Assembly: GCF_032118995.1 (NCBI RefSeq)
Contig: NC_092669.1
Location: forward strand, 11,952,335-12,016,334
From: Asterias amurensis
Lineage: Eukaryota > Echinodermata > Asteroidea > Forcipulatida > Asteriidae
Direction of reading: 5' to 3'
DNA: 64,000 nucleotides
Below the pieces are notes generated by a model, which was not told the origin of the DNA, made no database searches, and was given only the letters and a program-made list of their open reading frames with translations. The position numbers and the translations under genes are program-made. Positions 35,201 to 44,971 of this stretch are shown here, one piece after another; position 1 is the first letter of the stretch; each line of letters opens with the position of its first letter.

Positions 35201-38200
35201 AATTGAGGCATCCTTTAAAGGGATTGCAGGGGCCAATTTCATAGAGCTGCTTAAGCAAAAAAAAATGCTTAAGCACGAAAATAGCTCGCTTGTTTTACAC
35301 ATGTTAATGGCCAAAATTTCATGCCATATACATTGCTTATGACTAGTATTTAGCTGTTGTTTACTTAGCATAACAATTGAGTCGATTCTTGGCCGGTTAT
35401 CTGATTTTTCTAAGCAAGGATTTTTTTGCTTAAGCAAAATTTTGTGCTTAAGCAGCTCTACGAAATTGGGCCCAGGTATGTTTCCTTCAAATGCACCAAG
35501 GCATTTTCTCCGGTGGATGAGTGTAATTTGAGGTGGTTATTGCTGGATTGAAATATAGCAAGGGGCTGACAAAGTCTGCTCGGTATGGGTTTAGAAGTAG
35601 GTCTCCCAAATCGTGTCCAATTTGTTGGCAGAAAAACAATCTACATATACATTACACATGTAGGCCTACGTGTACACCCCAGCACATACAATGCATAGTT
35701 GTGTTTAAACGAAGTAAAGTGAAACACGACTGACCGAGTGTGCACATGTTTCCAAACTAAACTAATTGAATCAATCAAAATGCAAACCAAAAACACTCTC
35801 CAAACTTCCTCTATTTATAATGTGTATCCCCCTCTGTTCCGGTCGAAGCATTCTTTAAAAAGATAAAACTCACAAAAAACGAGGCACGAAATAAGACATG
35901 TGCAGACACACAAAAATGTTAAAACGTCATGTCCCATAAAGAGAATTTGATTTGATTTAAGTCCATTCATCAACCATGGAGAAGACCTTCGGAAGTGATT
36001 GTCATTTTGTGATCTTGAAGACTTTATTGTTTCAGGATGCGCTTGCCTACGTATATGCAAATTTTGTGACGTCATTGGTCGAGGACTGGCTGCAGCCGAA
36101 CAAAGACCTACGGAGTTAACCATGGATTGATTGACGCATTCATAGATTCGAAGAGAGTTGGTTTTAGTTCAGCCCAGCTGTAGAAATCTTGTACAAAGAT
36201 GTATCATTTGATCTTTAATCAGCGACAATGAACATTGGTTTAATATAATGATGTAAATCTCCGAATACTTAAAAGGAAAGGTATATTTGGTAATCCCGCC
36301 TAGAATTATTGGTAATACAAACGTTTGTATAGAAGCCCAGGACTGTTTGAAAGGGCAAGGGCACCAAGGCATTTTCCCCTTGGTAAAAGGGCACCCTATG
36401 AGGAAAATGTGAATTTCTACTGGAGCATTTGATGGGGACCAAGGCAATGACCAGGGGGCATAAAGGCAATCGCCTTCATTGCCTCCGTGAAGTGTTGATT
36501 AAACTAAGGCAATGGTGGCAGGAGATGGGGCATGTTTGGCCAAAATTACACACATACCGTACCTCGTAATTATTCCCATTTTAACCCCTCTCACTCTGCT
36601 AAAATAAGCACTACCGTACCTTATCTTGATTCAAAGACAGTAAAAGCCGCAGCGTATTGATGTTTCCAAGGGCTGTTCATTATGTTGATAAAGCCAGAAC
36701 AAGGATGACCGAAGAAGAAACATGTTAGGCAAACATTACACGAAACCGTATACCTCATCTTGATTACAAAGATTCTAATTTTAAAGGCAGTGGACACTAT
36801 TGGTAAATGTCAAAGACTAGCCTTCACAGTTGGTGTATCTCAACATATACATAAACTAACTAACCTGTGAAAATTTGAGCTCAATCGGTCTTTGAAGTTG
36901 CGAGATAATAATGGAAGAAAAAAACACCCTTGTCACACGAAGTTGTGTGCTTTTAGATGTTTGATTTCGAGACCTCAAGTTCTAAATCTGAGGTCTCGAA
37001 ATCAAATTCATGGAAAAATACTTCTTTTCTCAAAAACTATGTCACTTTAGAGGGAGCCGTTTCTCACAATGTTTTATACCATCAACCTCTCCCCATTACT
37101 CGTCACCAAGAAAGGTTTTATGCCAATATTTATTTTGAGTAATTACCAATAGTGTCCACTGCCTTTAACCCCTCTCACTCTGCCTAAATAATCACACCGT
37201 ACATTATCTTGATTCAAATACAGTAAAAATGGCAGCGTTTTATCACCAGCTTGTTTCCACGGGCTGAAGGTCTACATTATGTTGATTAGAGCAACGATTG
37301 CCGAACAAAAATGTTTGGCCAACATTACACACATACCGTATCCCATCATAATGATTCTCATTTTAACCCCCTCTCACTCGTCGCTTTACCCGCGCATCCC
37401 ACTCAATAACAAGCCCTGATTGCCACACGGACCCTCGCTCAGTCGTCGAGTATTTTCCGGCCTCAGAAAAAAGGGTTAACCCTTCTTAAAGGAACACGTT
37501 GCCTTCGGGTGGCCATTTTATGGAGTCAAATTGTCTCCACAAAATAGCCGACCGTGTTTCTTCGCGACGTAAAAGAACAACTGTGCAATTTCGAGTAATA
37601 CTTGTGTGGATAATTATATTCTACTTTTAAATTATCTATCTGCCATTTGCATTTCATAAGAAATGGTTTCAAACGCTTTTCAAAGACCAACTAGATCGCT
37701 AAAAAGCAACGTGTTCCTTTAAAGGCGCTGTGGACACTATTGGAAATTACTCAACATAAGTGTTAGCATAAACAATTAATTGGTTACGAGCAATGGAGAG
37801 CTGTTGATAGTATACAACTTTGTGAGAAACGGCTCCCTCTGAAGTAAAGCAGTTTTTGAGAAAGTGGTAATTTCTCACTCAATACTAACAGCCTTCAGGC
37901 CTGAAGCCTTTTATTGGGTTCTCAAATTTTATGTGAATCACCGTTTAGATTCAGGCAATTATTTACAGTAAAAGCACACGCAATGCATGAAACAAGTCTA
38001 TGAAATCAAAGACAATACCGCCAACCTTTTTAGTAAAAAAAAAAAAAAAAACTGTTGGCGACTCCTCAAAATCTACCTTACTTATATTATTAGCCAGAAG
38101 CAGCCGTTCCAGTACGCTCATCTTTGGCCCCGGCAAAAGTTCAGTAACAAGCCGAAGACAGTTTCCAGCAGCGCGGCTCTCGCGATTTTACACGCCGTTG

Positions 38201-41200
38201 ATTTCATAAAACCGCCCCGTACCCCCTCCGGGGTTTTATGCCATCAAGATATAAAGAACACGTGCATGTTCGAGATTCTTATTTGGTTCGAGCGACGTCA
38301 TAAAAAAAATAGTGGCCGCGTTTTCGAGGTTTAGGTTGGGGCCGCTAGCAGATAGTATTGTTTTTCTATATTTAAGCAATATTTTTCATAATTAACTATT
38401 TTTGAATCCGCCGGGGATCAGCCACAATCTGCAGCTGTGTAAAGATACAGATTTCCAATTAGTTAACGTTCGTATAAACAATCGATTTTGGTAAGGAACC
38501 ATCTAAAGTTCTATTTAAAAAGCCTAACTGAAAACCAGGGCAACTTTGCACAAGATTAAACAAGTACCGGGTTGTTAAACTTTTGTTTCAGGATAATGCG
38601 CATTCGTGTTTATATAAAAGGTACCACTGCCCCCTTACCTTTGCCTCCTTCAACCTTAATTTGGGCGCCTGTTGGGCTCGTGACGTCATATGCAAGGGGT
38701 CATGTAAATTGGTAATTACTCAAAATAATTTTTAGCAATTTTTTTTTGAAAAAGATCATTGTTCTTGTTTTAATGGTCAATCGCGTTCAGTCTCCCCTCA
38801 ACTTTAAAGGAATTTTTAATTTACGAATGTGACGAGAGCTCTCAGCGCGTATAGGCTGGTGCAATTACCAGGGAGATTTCTATTTTAAGACGGCCTGCGG
38901 GCTAGGCCTCGACTCGCTCGTGTGCAAATGAACTTTTTGTTTTATTCTGTTTTGTACACACAGGGAGTTGTTTGGACACATGGCGATACGGCACAAATTT
39001 TGCAATCACTCTGAGTAAATAAATAATTGTCACGAAATACGCCGATGATTTCGAAACAATTTTTTTTTGTGTGATATGAATTGGTAACAAATATTAAGTA
39101 GAGAGAGTTATGTGTTTAATGCAGGGACTTTATTGAACAAAATATAGGCGTGTAATGAGGTGGTCTAGCTGGCGCTTAAATTTGATCGCTAGCTAGACCA
39201 GCATGCACCTCATTCAACAGTTAGCGCTTGCGCAATGGGTATTTGCCAGAAGATAGGGTGCGTTCGTTTAGCTTCCCTGGGTCGACCCGGTCTTCCCCCG
39301 GTGCGTTCGAATAGCCTTGACGTCATTCCATGGGCTCATACGGGTCAGCCCCCAGTGCCCTGCTTGTGGAGTGGGTCACTTGGGGGCTGGCCCGAGGTGC
39401 ATGACGTCACTACTAGAGCGGTGAGTGATCGTTCGATTAGCTCTTGACAGGGGCTCACCCGAGTGAGCACCGCGGGGTAGACACAGGGAAGCTAATGGAA
39501 CGCACCAATTGTTTACGTTGTTCTAAGCATGCACACATTTCCAAGAACAATGGTTTTAATTGCTTAGTCTGCTGCCACCTAGAGTCCTCAAAAGTTAAAT
39601 TTTATTTATCCTTGTTTTCGATTTTCATAGTTAGCTGGTGTCGCCATGCTCGGCTTCGGTTTATGGTTACGCTACAATCAGGTTTTCTTCCCTCATCTGG
39701 CGGCTACCAGCGATGAGGAAGTACTATCCGCAGTGAGTGCCTACAACATAGGAACCTATGTACTCATGGCCGTTGGTGGCGCTATTATGACCATAGGAAT
39801 TCTGGGATGTTGCGGGGCCGTCAAGGAAAGCATATGCTTACTTGGATTGGTAAGACAGTAAAGTATGTTTTATTAATAATGCATTATCGTTATGACATTG
39901 TGACGTGCCATGGCCTAGCAGTTACTGGACTCAATCAGCAGAACGTGGGTTTGAATCCCAGTTGTGACACCTGTGTCCCTGAGCAAGACATTTAACCATT
40001 GCTTCGTCCTTCGGATGGGACGTAAAGCCGTTGGTCCCGTGTGTTTTAACACAGGGAAAAAAACCCAGTTCACTGATGAAAAGAGAAGGGGCTCATAACA
40101 TGGTGTCATTGAATGGAGACCCACATACCATTATTTGGCGACTTAACCAAATAACAAGATGGCCAATCTTTTCTTTCGAATGGTTCAAATCGAAAATTCA
40201 CCCCAAAGACTGTGGCAAGTCCAGACACAAAGACAAAATTAAAAGACATAATTATGCTGGATATGAAGAGGGGGAAAAATACTAATTGATGTTTTTTTCT
40301 TTTTTTTAGTATTTCGTGGTACTGTTTCTTCTGTTCGGAGTCGAAATCGGAGCGAGTGCCTGGACCTACCTCAATCGGGAAGAATTGGGCGAGAAAGTCG
40401 GCGACTACTTCGAGACGCTGGTCAAAGATAAATATTCTACGGAATCGAATACGCAGGTTGCTGTGGACTACACGCAGTCGAGTGTAAGTGTATTATATCT
40501 CATGATATAAACCATTGACGTCACAATGACGTCACATTAATTTTTAGAGCGATAACCAAACGTATACATTTTCCTTGTACACGCGACGTAGCTTCCAAAA
40601 TGGCCGCGAGCGTCCCAGCCAATCAGTAGTAGACGCGTGTGTGAGGGCGGAACATGGGGTTCAATGTAGCCTCATTAATAAAATAAACACATCCGTTTAC
40701 TGAGACAACGAAGGCACCGATTGCCTCCATGCCCCCTGGTCATTGTCTCGGTGCCCTTACTTATACCCCAGTAGAAATTTACAACTTCTAAGGCTACTCG
40801 TTACCAGGAGAAAATGCCTTGTGGTCTACTTTACCAAACGAAGCTTACAAGCCTGAATTTATTAGACGAAACCTTTTGAAGGAGTCATTTACCATGCATT
40901 TGAGACCGCTCGGACCAGGGTTGAAAAGGTCACCATCACACTGACCGCTGGTTGCAATTCATAAGCACTTAACAGAATTAATAGTTGTTTAAGTCCGTGA
41001 ATCTTGGGCAATTAAAGCTGTTTCGCATCGCCTGGGTACACGAGCCATTTACCGGCGTGGAGTTGCTGTCTCGACGCGACCAGAAAAACCACTCGGTAAA
41101 TTGAAATGTGATTAAAGAGATGTGGGTGTTCGTGTAGTGTTATATTGTTTTAAAACCTTAAAGGAGTTGTGCACTCTTGCAAATAAATGTGTTTAAAAGA

Positions 41201-44200
41201 CACTGGACACTACTGGTAATTACTCAAAAATAATGTTCAGTAAAACAATTATACTTGAACGAGCAATGGAGAGCCTTTGTTTATTCAAACCATAGTAAGA
41301 AACTGCTTCCTCTGAAGAAACTTTTTCTTTTCATAAGGGTATTTTCTCACTTTTATCGACTTCTATTGACTTTTAAATACACAAAATTAATTGTGAAACA
41401 AGGTAGGGTTTTTGTTAATTCATGATTCACTTGATGACCAATTCAGTTCAGACAAAAATTAACGTGTCACAGACTATTTTGTTATTATGTATGTCTGGAT
41501 ACACCAAGTAATAAAACTGGTCTTTGCGAATTACTAAAGGTAGTTTTTTTTTACCCCCCCCCCCCTTTAACCATTTCTGTTGTGTTTAAGCAACCCCTCT
41601 AACTTTTTATTCCAACAGTTAAAATGTTGTGGAGCTAACGGCCCGGATGACTGGCTTATATCGGGGCAGTTTATACCGCAATCATGTGGCGCCAACTGCA
41701 CGCTGGACTGTGACGCCGATGAGGGCGTCTTTGAGGATGTAAGTACCTGTATACCTTTATCTCGGTCATGTTCCCTGTTTCCAATAACAGTAATGCATGC
41801 TCACATTCACTGCGCAAACATGGCACCAGGCTATTATTTCGTCCAGCCCCAGTTTGGTTACAATGAGTTGGAATGGAGTAAAATCAAGATGGCCACTCGA
41901 TTAGCTTTCCAAATACCTATTGCGCAAGCGCTACATGTAACTGTTGCATGATGTGCATGTTGGTCCAGCTAGCGATCAATCAAACTTGATCGCTAGCTAG
42001 ACTAGCATGCACATTCCACGCCCAAGCGCGCGTACAGAGTATTTGCGATAAGGTCTATACTAAATGATTTATAGCTTAAACATCTGACGTCGCTGAGTTA
42101 CACCAGAGATCTGCCTCTTAGCACCTGTCCATAATCCCCTCCCATTAATTTAACATGGCCTTCATGGTCCTGGATATTCACAGTTAAATCCGACGTACAT
42201 GTGTATACTTAGTCAATAGCTGTATTGGGTGCGTTCGTTTTGGCTCCCCTGGGTCAACCCCGGTCTGCCCCGGTACGTTTGAATAGCTTTGACGGGGCTC
42301 ACCGGCACGGGTCAGCCCCCATCGCCCTGCTTGTGGAGTGGGTCACTTGGGGTGACCATGGACGAAGACAATATATCTTTTTTGTCCTCCATGGGGTGAC
42401 CTGAGGTACATGCCGTCACCACGAGAGGGCGAGTGTGATCGTTCGATTAGCTCTTGTCAGGGGCTCACCCGAGTGAGCACCGCGGGGTAGACCCAGGGAA
42501 GCTAACCGAACGCACCCCCCCCCCCCCCCATGATAAGGGGAACAGTTTTCATACCCTGCCCTTTGCCTTACAAACAGTTTTACTTTTCTTTTTTGTTGTA
42601 CAGGGATGCAAAGATAAAGTTACAGAAATGTTAGAGAAAAATATATACACAGTTGTTGCTGTAAGTTCATCGGTGGCGGCTTTCCAGGTGAAACATTTTT
42701 TTCTTTCTATTTAAGGTTTTAAAAAAACACTTCTGCCGTTGACGGCGCGCATCAAAATGATAATGCTTTGACGTCGTGTCTGGGAGTTTGCTATGGGTGC
42801 GTTCGTTTAGCTTCCCTGGGTCGACCCTGGTGTGTGACGTTTTTTTTCTTTCCAGGACGAACGTGTGCAGATAATTACCCACGTTCGTCCTGAAAAATAA
42901 AAACGCCACACACCGGGGTCGACCCAGGGAAGCTAAACGAACGCACCCTATGTTAGTTATAAGCTTCAACAAAGTGGCTCTACAAATTGGAGCTCCCTAC
43001 CATGGCGTATAACATGAGTGCGTAACGGAGTTTTTCGCGAATCGTTCTGAAAAGCGCTGCATGGATAGAGTGTTCGATTTTTTTTTTTTTTTTTTTTTTT
43101 TACACGATTAAAATCTAGGGGAACAGGTGGGTCTTAAGAGCCCTTTTGAAGGCTGGGATTTTGAGTTCCTGGTCTGGATGGGTAGCGACAATGACAAAGG
43201 CCACGTGTGTTTTCATCATGGAGGAAGGAAAAGAAGGAGCTCGAACGAAGGGACTTCAAAAGTCGAACCTGCGGTACCGCGGTCGTTTAACGACACCTCG
43301 TAATCACCCACATACCTTACACAGACAATGGGCGACCTGGTGTATGTGAGTTTGTGCGTGCACACTTTTGGTTCTTCACTCAACTATGGTGTCGTATGGC
43401 GTATGGATATAATACAGAAAAACAACTTTTTTGAGACCTGATAAAAATTGTGTACACTTGTGCTCACCAAATCGAAAAACACAATTGAATACCAACTACC
43501 CTTCAGTGCATATACCCAAATTTTGATCCACCGCTATTGACCGGAAAGTTACAAAAAATGTAAAAATATGCCATGATGTTTCAGCGAAACACCACAAACG
43601 GTAAATGAAAACGTGTATATTCACAATTCTTGTCTCCAATGATTCAACTTTACACGCAGGCAAGAGCGCAGACTGGCGGTACCACACGTTCTGTACAAAG
43701 AGATTTAATCCTACTCGTTAATCGGCCGTCCAGCTGGAGGTCTCCTATCTTTTTCCACTGGCCAGACAGGGGCATTGTCAGAGTATTCTTTTGTTACTCT
43801 GCGGTTTTGCGGATCGTTCGAGCTCCTTCTTTTCCTTCCTCCATGGTTTTCATGGACTGCGAGGGATTTACCGGTTGATGAGCGGAGTGAATAAGAACAA
43901 GTCCACAATGAAAGGAAAAGGAGAGCTAATCCGGGCGCAGTGATTGAGTGATTTATAACTGTGGACCATTGTACGGAGTTGAATATGTTGGGCAACGTAA
44001 GAAGTGGAGAGGTGTGCGTGTGTGTTTGGGGAACTTAAAGATAACTGTGTTGTGTGTGCGATGATAAACTATAAATTAAGGTGCAAGTAAAAAACGTGAT
44101 AGAAAGTTACAAGAGTTGGGCCAGCACAATGTTGAGCGTTGAAACACCAGCGACAAGAAAATACCGACAGATGTAGCGTCCACTACTGATGGGCACATTT

Positions 44201-44708
44201 GTGATGGGAGTAACCGGTTCTATTTTCTAACCACTGGTTGAATAGTAACTTGTATGACAATGAATGCTGCCAGTATGGTGTATTTAAGCTGGTGGTGCTG
44301 TTTGGTGAGTAATGGGGCTCAACAAAAACTCTGATCCCTATAATATATATATATCAGTGGGCTCAATAAAAATTACGAAGCCAGTAAGCGTAACTATTTG
44401 CGAAGCACAGGAGAAAGGTATTGCTTAAAAGAAACAGGTGCAAAATTATATCGTGTTTGTGCAATAATCACTGGAAGGTTAGCATGCCTGTTCGTGCGCT
44501 TACGGTTATGCAGCGCTATGAAATGGGAAACGGCCGCTAAGCAGCTCTATGAAATTTGGCCCTGGCATTAACTGGATGTAGAAGTTCTTCTTACCTTGTT
44601 TTCGTTGTTGTCATCTTCCCTCAGATCCTAGTGATGATCCTATCGGCGTGTCTGTGCAGAGCTATACGCCAGGCTGACCGAGAATACGACAAATGTGGTA
44701 CCGTCTGA
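26173..44708 (+). CDS. Tetraspanin (complete, six coding exons, 249 aa)
   Basis: Join 26173-26241, 39631-39849, 40310-40483, 41619-41738, 42604-42687, 44625-44708; every junction is phase 0 with GT-AG. The protein starts MGAQEGCLMCLRCVMVFFNT, has TM1 at about 13-33, a small loop, TM2 at about 62-84 with the family LGCCGAVKES motif, TM3 at about 95-115, a large extracellular loop with CCG at 157-159, further cysteines in QSC, NC and DC, and GC at 195-196, then TM4 at about 207-232 and a short tail ending YDKCGTV. Juxtamembrane cysteines are typical palmitoylation sites. Known role: scaffold of tetraspanin-enriched membrane domains with integrins and other receptors at the plasma membrane or endosomes. 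The 13.4 kb first intron is full of MITEs. Closest vertebrate relative not determined; CD9/CD81-like features in the TM1-TM2 part. Confidence 0.92.
26334..26425 (+). pseudogene. Degraded copy 2 of tetraspanin exon 1
   Basis: 'GGGAGCGCAGAGGGGG' matches the exon 1 upstream flank, then ATGTGCCTG, a TGA where exon 1 has AGG, ...GTGTTTTTGAACACATGG and a kept GTGAGT donor. Six bases are missing near the end. Host-gene exon duplicate, not usable as it stands. Confidence 0.75.
26448..26545 (+). pseudogene. Copy 3 of tetraspanin exon 1, open frame, weakened donor
   Basis: Reads GCPLMCLRCMMVFFNTLPW with no stop, compared with GCLMCLRCVMVFFNTLLW in exon 1. The donor is GTGATT instead of GTGAGT. ATG at 26476 could serve as a start. 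The coding frame is intact enough that use as an alternative first exon cannot be excluded. Confidence 0.65.
26564..26720. repeat. MITE family A, copy 6 (truncated)
   Basis: 'TTAAAGGCAATGGACACTGT' at the left end and 'CGACGACCAATTGAG' inside; the right end is replaced by a SINE. A further scrap lies at 26299-26340. Confidence 0.7.
26726..26895 (-). repeat. tRNA-derived SINE family T, copy 2
   Basis: Minus strand 'GGGTCGTGGGTTCGAATCCC' (box B) followed by 'AGGACTCGGGAAAGTACTGA' and 'ACATCGGTGTATGGGT'; box A part is missing. Confidence 0.7.
27497..27889. repeat. MITE family A, copy 7
   Basis: Full-length, centre 'TTTCGAGACCTCAAATTC' / 'GAGGTCTCGAAATCAAA'. 26900-27496 before it is AT-rich intron without other features. 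Confidence 0.88.
28229..28548. repeat. MITE family A, copy 8 (one end missing)
   Basis: Begins at the internal 'TGTGAAAATTTGAGCTCAAT' and runs to 'GTATCCACTGCCTTTAA'. Confidence 0.82.
28813..28988. repeat. Foldback family M with TTAA ends
   Basis: Arms 'GGTGGCTTTAAAGGGACATT' and 'AGTCCCTTTAAAGCCACC', with inner inverted pairs 'CACGACTTGTA' / 'TACAAGTCGTG' and 'GCAAATATTTGC'. Confidence 0.75.
29084..29432. repeat. MITE family A, copy 9
   Basis: 'GTAAAGGCAATGGACACTAT' to 'GTGCCCATGCCTTTAAA'; subtype without the DNA-symmetric 'GAGACCTCA' centre. Confidence 0.8.
29560..29745 (+). repeat. Local duplicate, left copy
   Basis: 'GTTTCTGCAGGAGGCCGGGA', 'CTTGTTAGATCGAAGGGG' and 'ATGTCAAAGCACTGAG' match 30500-30790 in the same order, with about 100 bp missing in the middle. 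Confidence 0.75.
29961..30356. repeat. MITE family A, copy 10
   Basis: Left end carries a doubled 'CAGTGGACACTGTTGG'; right end 'AGTGTCCATTGTCTTAA'. It lies between the two halves of the local duplicate. Confidence 0.82.
30500..30790 (+). repeat. Local duplicate, right copy
   Basis: Longer counterpart of 29560-29745. The segment just upstream (30356-30490) has 'ACGGTGTTGAAATAACACCA' and 'ACACCAATGGTGTCGAT', a separate inverted-repeat-like element. A 166-codon open frame crosses this region but has no support as a gene. Confidence 0.7.
31003..31351. repeat. MITE family A, copy 11
   Basis: 'TTTAAAGGCACTGGACACTA' to 'AAAGGTGTCCAGTT'; subtype with 'AAGGCCTGAAGCC' centre. Confidence 0.82.
31352..31770. 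other. Unassigned intron 1 segment, GC-richer
   Basis: 31355-31590 is GC-richer than its surroundings and resembles a dispersed element ('GAGAACTTTTAGCCCTTGAC' on the minus strand), but no second copy is present in the window. No gene seen. Confidence 0.3.
31771..32017. repeat. Foldback element with 'ACTCTTTTA' motif
   Basis: Arms 'CTACTCTCTTAAGTAAAAGA' and 'TCTTTTACCTTAAGAGAGTAG'; 'AAAGAGTG' / 'CACTCTTT' and 'ATATGGCTCTT' recur inside in both orientations. Confidence 0.8.
32030..32552. repeat. Fragments of family C and family A (copies 12a, 12b)
   Basis: 32033-32095 is a family C left end. 32108-32296 is the right part of family A with centre 'TTCAGGCCTGAAG'. 32430-32552 is another right part of A ('TTATTTTGAGTAATTACC' to 'AAATGCCTTTAA'). 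Confidence 0.7.
32553..33330. other. Intron 1 segment with a short 'GGGCTACATTTAGG' tandem
   Basis: 32631-32700 has four units of 'GGGGCTACATTTAGG' type. Remainder is AT-rich, no gene. Confidence 0.45.
33333..33720. repeat. MITE family A, copy 13
   Basis: Full-length with centre 'GAGACCTCAAATTCTAAACT' and both terminal repeats. Confidence 0.88.
34054..34393. repeat. MITE family A, copy 14
   Basis: 'TTAAAGGTCCTGTACACGTT' to 'CCCACTGCCTTTAAAGG'; the right end is rearranged. Confidence 0.8.
34394..35225. other. Intron 1 segment with a repeat E piece
   Basis: 34695-34800 resembles repeat E ('CGTGTGACGTCAGATGTTCA'). Nothing else recognised. Confidence 0.4.
35228..35475. repeat. Foldback family C, copy 7
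   Basis: The clearest copy: arms 'GGGGCCAATTTCATAGAGCT' + 'GCTTAAGCA' and 'TGCTTAAGCAGCTC' + 'TACGAAATTGGGCCC'. Confidence 0.85.
36345..36500 (+). repeat. Repeat family P, copy 2
   Basis: 'GAAAGGGCAAGGGCACCAAG', 'GAATTTCTACTGGAGCATTT' and 'CCAGGGGGCATAAAGGC'. 35476-36344 and 36501-36780 are AT-rich intron with no feature. Confidence 0.75.
36781..37169. repeat. MITE family A, copy 15
   Basis: Full-length; both ends and the 'GAGACCTCAAGTTCTAAATC' centre kept. Flanked on both sides by related 'CCCCTCTCACTCTGC' phrases (36588 and 37172) that suggest a second short duplication. Confidence 0.88.
37485..37722. repeat. MITE family D, copy 2
   Basis: 'TTAAAGGAACACGTTGCCTT' to 'AGCAACGTGTTCCTTTAAA'. 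Shares its right TTTAAA with the adjoining family A copy. Confidence 0.85.
37718..37912. repeat. MITE family A, copy 16 (truncated)
   Basis: Left half only, ending in 'CTTCAGGCCTGAAGCC'. It abuts element D at a common TTTAAA. Confidence 0.78.
37913..39152. other. Intron 1 segment, no exon seen
   Basis: 38700-38735 is a scrap of family A. A 115-codon open frame at 37987-38334 has no splice support. Confidence 0.35.
39153..39214. repeat. Short palindrome family G, copy 1
   Basis: 'AATGAGGTGGTCTAGCTGGC' against 'GCTAGCTAGACCAGCATGCA' + 'CCTCATT'. Copy 2 at 41951-42013 lies in another intron of the same gene. Confidence 0.75.
39256..39506. repeat. Foldback family F, copy 1
   Basis: Arms 'GGGTGCGTTCGTTTAGCTTC' + 'CCTGGG' and 'GGGAAGCTAATGGAACGCACC'; 'CTTGTGGAGTGGGTCACTTG' inside. 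Two other copies lie at 42227 and 42795 in intron 4/5 of the same gene. Confidence 0.82.
39631..39849 (+). CDS. Tetraspanin exon 2
   Basis: 73 codons, acceptor TTTTCATAG and donor GTAAGA. LAGVAMLGFGLWLRYN (end of TM1), then TM2 and GCCGAVKES. Confidence 0.93.
39903..40060 (+). repeat. tRNA-derived SINE, related to the array at 3.8 kb
   Basis: 'GTGCCATGGCCTAGCAGTTA' (box A), 'GTGGGTTTGAATCCCAG' (box B), 'TGAGCAAGACATTTAACC' then 'CCTTCGGATGGGACGTAAAG' and 'CCGTTGGTCCCGTGTG'. This is the fuller form of the unit that is tandemly repeated at 3777-4530. Confidence 0.75.
40310..40483 (+). CDS. Tetraspanin exon 3
   Basis: 58 codons, YFVVLFLLFGVEIGASAWTY (TM3) and the start of the large extracellular loop; acceptor TTTTTTTAG, donor GTAAGT. 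Confidence 0.93.
40707..40830 (-). repeat. Repeat family P, copy 3
   Basis: Reverse orientation: 'GATTGCCTCCATGCCCCCTG', 'CAGTAGAAATTTACAACTT'. Confidence 0.7.
41193..41544. repeat. MITE family A, copy 17 (diverged)
   Basis: 'TTAAAAGACACTGGACACTA' at the left; the right end is weak ('TTTGCGAATTACTAAAGG'). Confidence 0.72.
41619..41738 (+). CDS. Tetraspanin exon 4
   Basis: 40 codons carrying the diagnostic LKCCGANGPDDW and three further cysteines; acceptor CCAACAG, donor GTAAGT. Confidence 0.93.
41951..42013. repeat. Short palindrome family G, copy 2
   Basis: 'ATGTGCATGTTGGTCCAGCT' + 'AGCGATCAA' against 'TTGATCGCTAGCTAGACTAG' + 'CATGCACAT'. Confidence 0.78.
42080..42215. repeat. Dispersed repeat E, copy 3
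   Basis: 'AACATCTGACGTCGCTGAGT' to 'CACAGTTAAATCCGACGTAC'. Confidence 0.45.
42227..42517. repeat. Foldback family F, copy 2
   Basis: Ends 'GGGTGCGTTCGTTTTGGCTC' and 'AGCTAACCGAACGCACCC'; inside, 'TCAGGGGCTCACCCGAGTGA' as in copy 1. Confidence 0.82.
42604..42687 (+). CDS. Tetraspanin exon 5
   Basis: 28 codons, GCKDKVTEMLEKNIYTVVAV, last loop cysteine and start of TM4; acceptor TTGTACAG, donor GTGAAA. Confidence 0.9.
42795..42948. repeat. Foldback family F, copy 3 (short, near-perfect palindrome)
   Basis: 'GGGTGCGTTCGTTTAGCTTC' at one end and its exact inverse at the other, with a second inverted pair 'CAGGACGAACGTG' / 'CACGTTCGTCCTG' inside. Confidence 0.85.
43130..43850. repeat. Inverted repeat of 32 bp around a 560-bp spacer
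   Basis: 'CATGGAGGAAGGAAAAGAAG' + 'GAGCTCGAACGA' at 43217-43248 is exactly inverted at 43814-43845. The two flanks otherwise differ. A poly(T) tract lies just before (43079-43100). Located in the last intron of the tetraspanin. Confidence 0.75.
44380..44567. repeat. Foldback family C, copy 8
   Basis: Right arm 'CTAAGCAGCTCTATGAAATT' + 'TGGCCC'; the left arm is decayed. Confidence 0.6.
44625..44708 (+). CDS. Tetraspanin exon 6 (last coding)
   Basis: 27 codons plus TGA: ILVMILSACLCRAIRQADRE then YDKCGTV; acceptor CTTCCCTCAG. Confidence 0.92.
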   Translation: MLVMILSACLCRAIRQADREYDKCGTV

Positions 44709-44965
44709 AACAGCTTCAGCACGGCGGACGGTCCACCGGACAACACGGTGCCACAAAACGACCACAGCCCATAGTCTTGACTGGCGACCACGTTTTGTTT
44801 TAACCCCCGGTAGAGGGCGCTACATCGACTGTTTTAGAGCTTGACTCAGAAGGACTGGAGCAAGTCTACACATTTAGTTTTCAGTTTCGATCCAGATGTT
44901 TGTGTGATGCATATATATCTCTTCTCCAGTAATTCGTGTTGCGATATCGACAACTACTTCAACAA

Positions 44966-44971
44966 AATAAA
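44966..44971 (+). terminator. Candidate poly(A) signal of the tetraspanin
   Basis: AATAAA 258 nt after the stop. A second cluster of AATAAA-like hexamers lies near 45493-45512. Confidence 0.4.

Noticed and set aside
37987-38334. 115-codon plus-strand frame upstream of tetraspanin exon 2, considered as a first exon
   Set aside because: No tetraspanin N-terminal signature; the true exon 1 is at 26173-26241.
41580-41951. Longer frame around tetraspanin exon 4
   Set aside because: Reads through the GTAAGT donor at 41739 into intron; only 41619-41738 is coding.
43711-43995. Minus-strand frame with a hydrophobic stretch, considered as the TM4 exon of the TMEM179B-like gene
   Set aside because: No phase-0 acceptor fits the donor at 49336, part of the frame is the 32-bp inverted repeat, and it lies inside the convergent tetraspanin gene.
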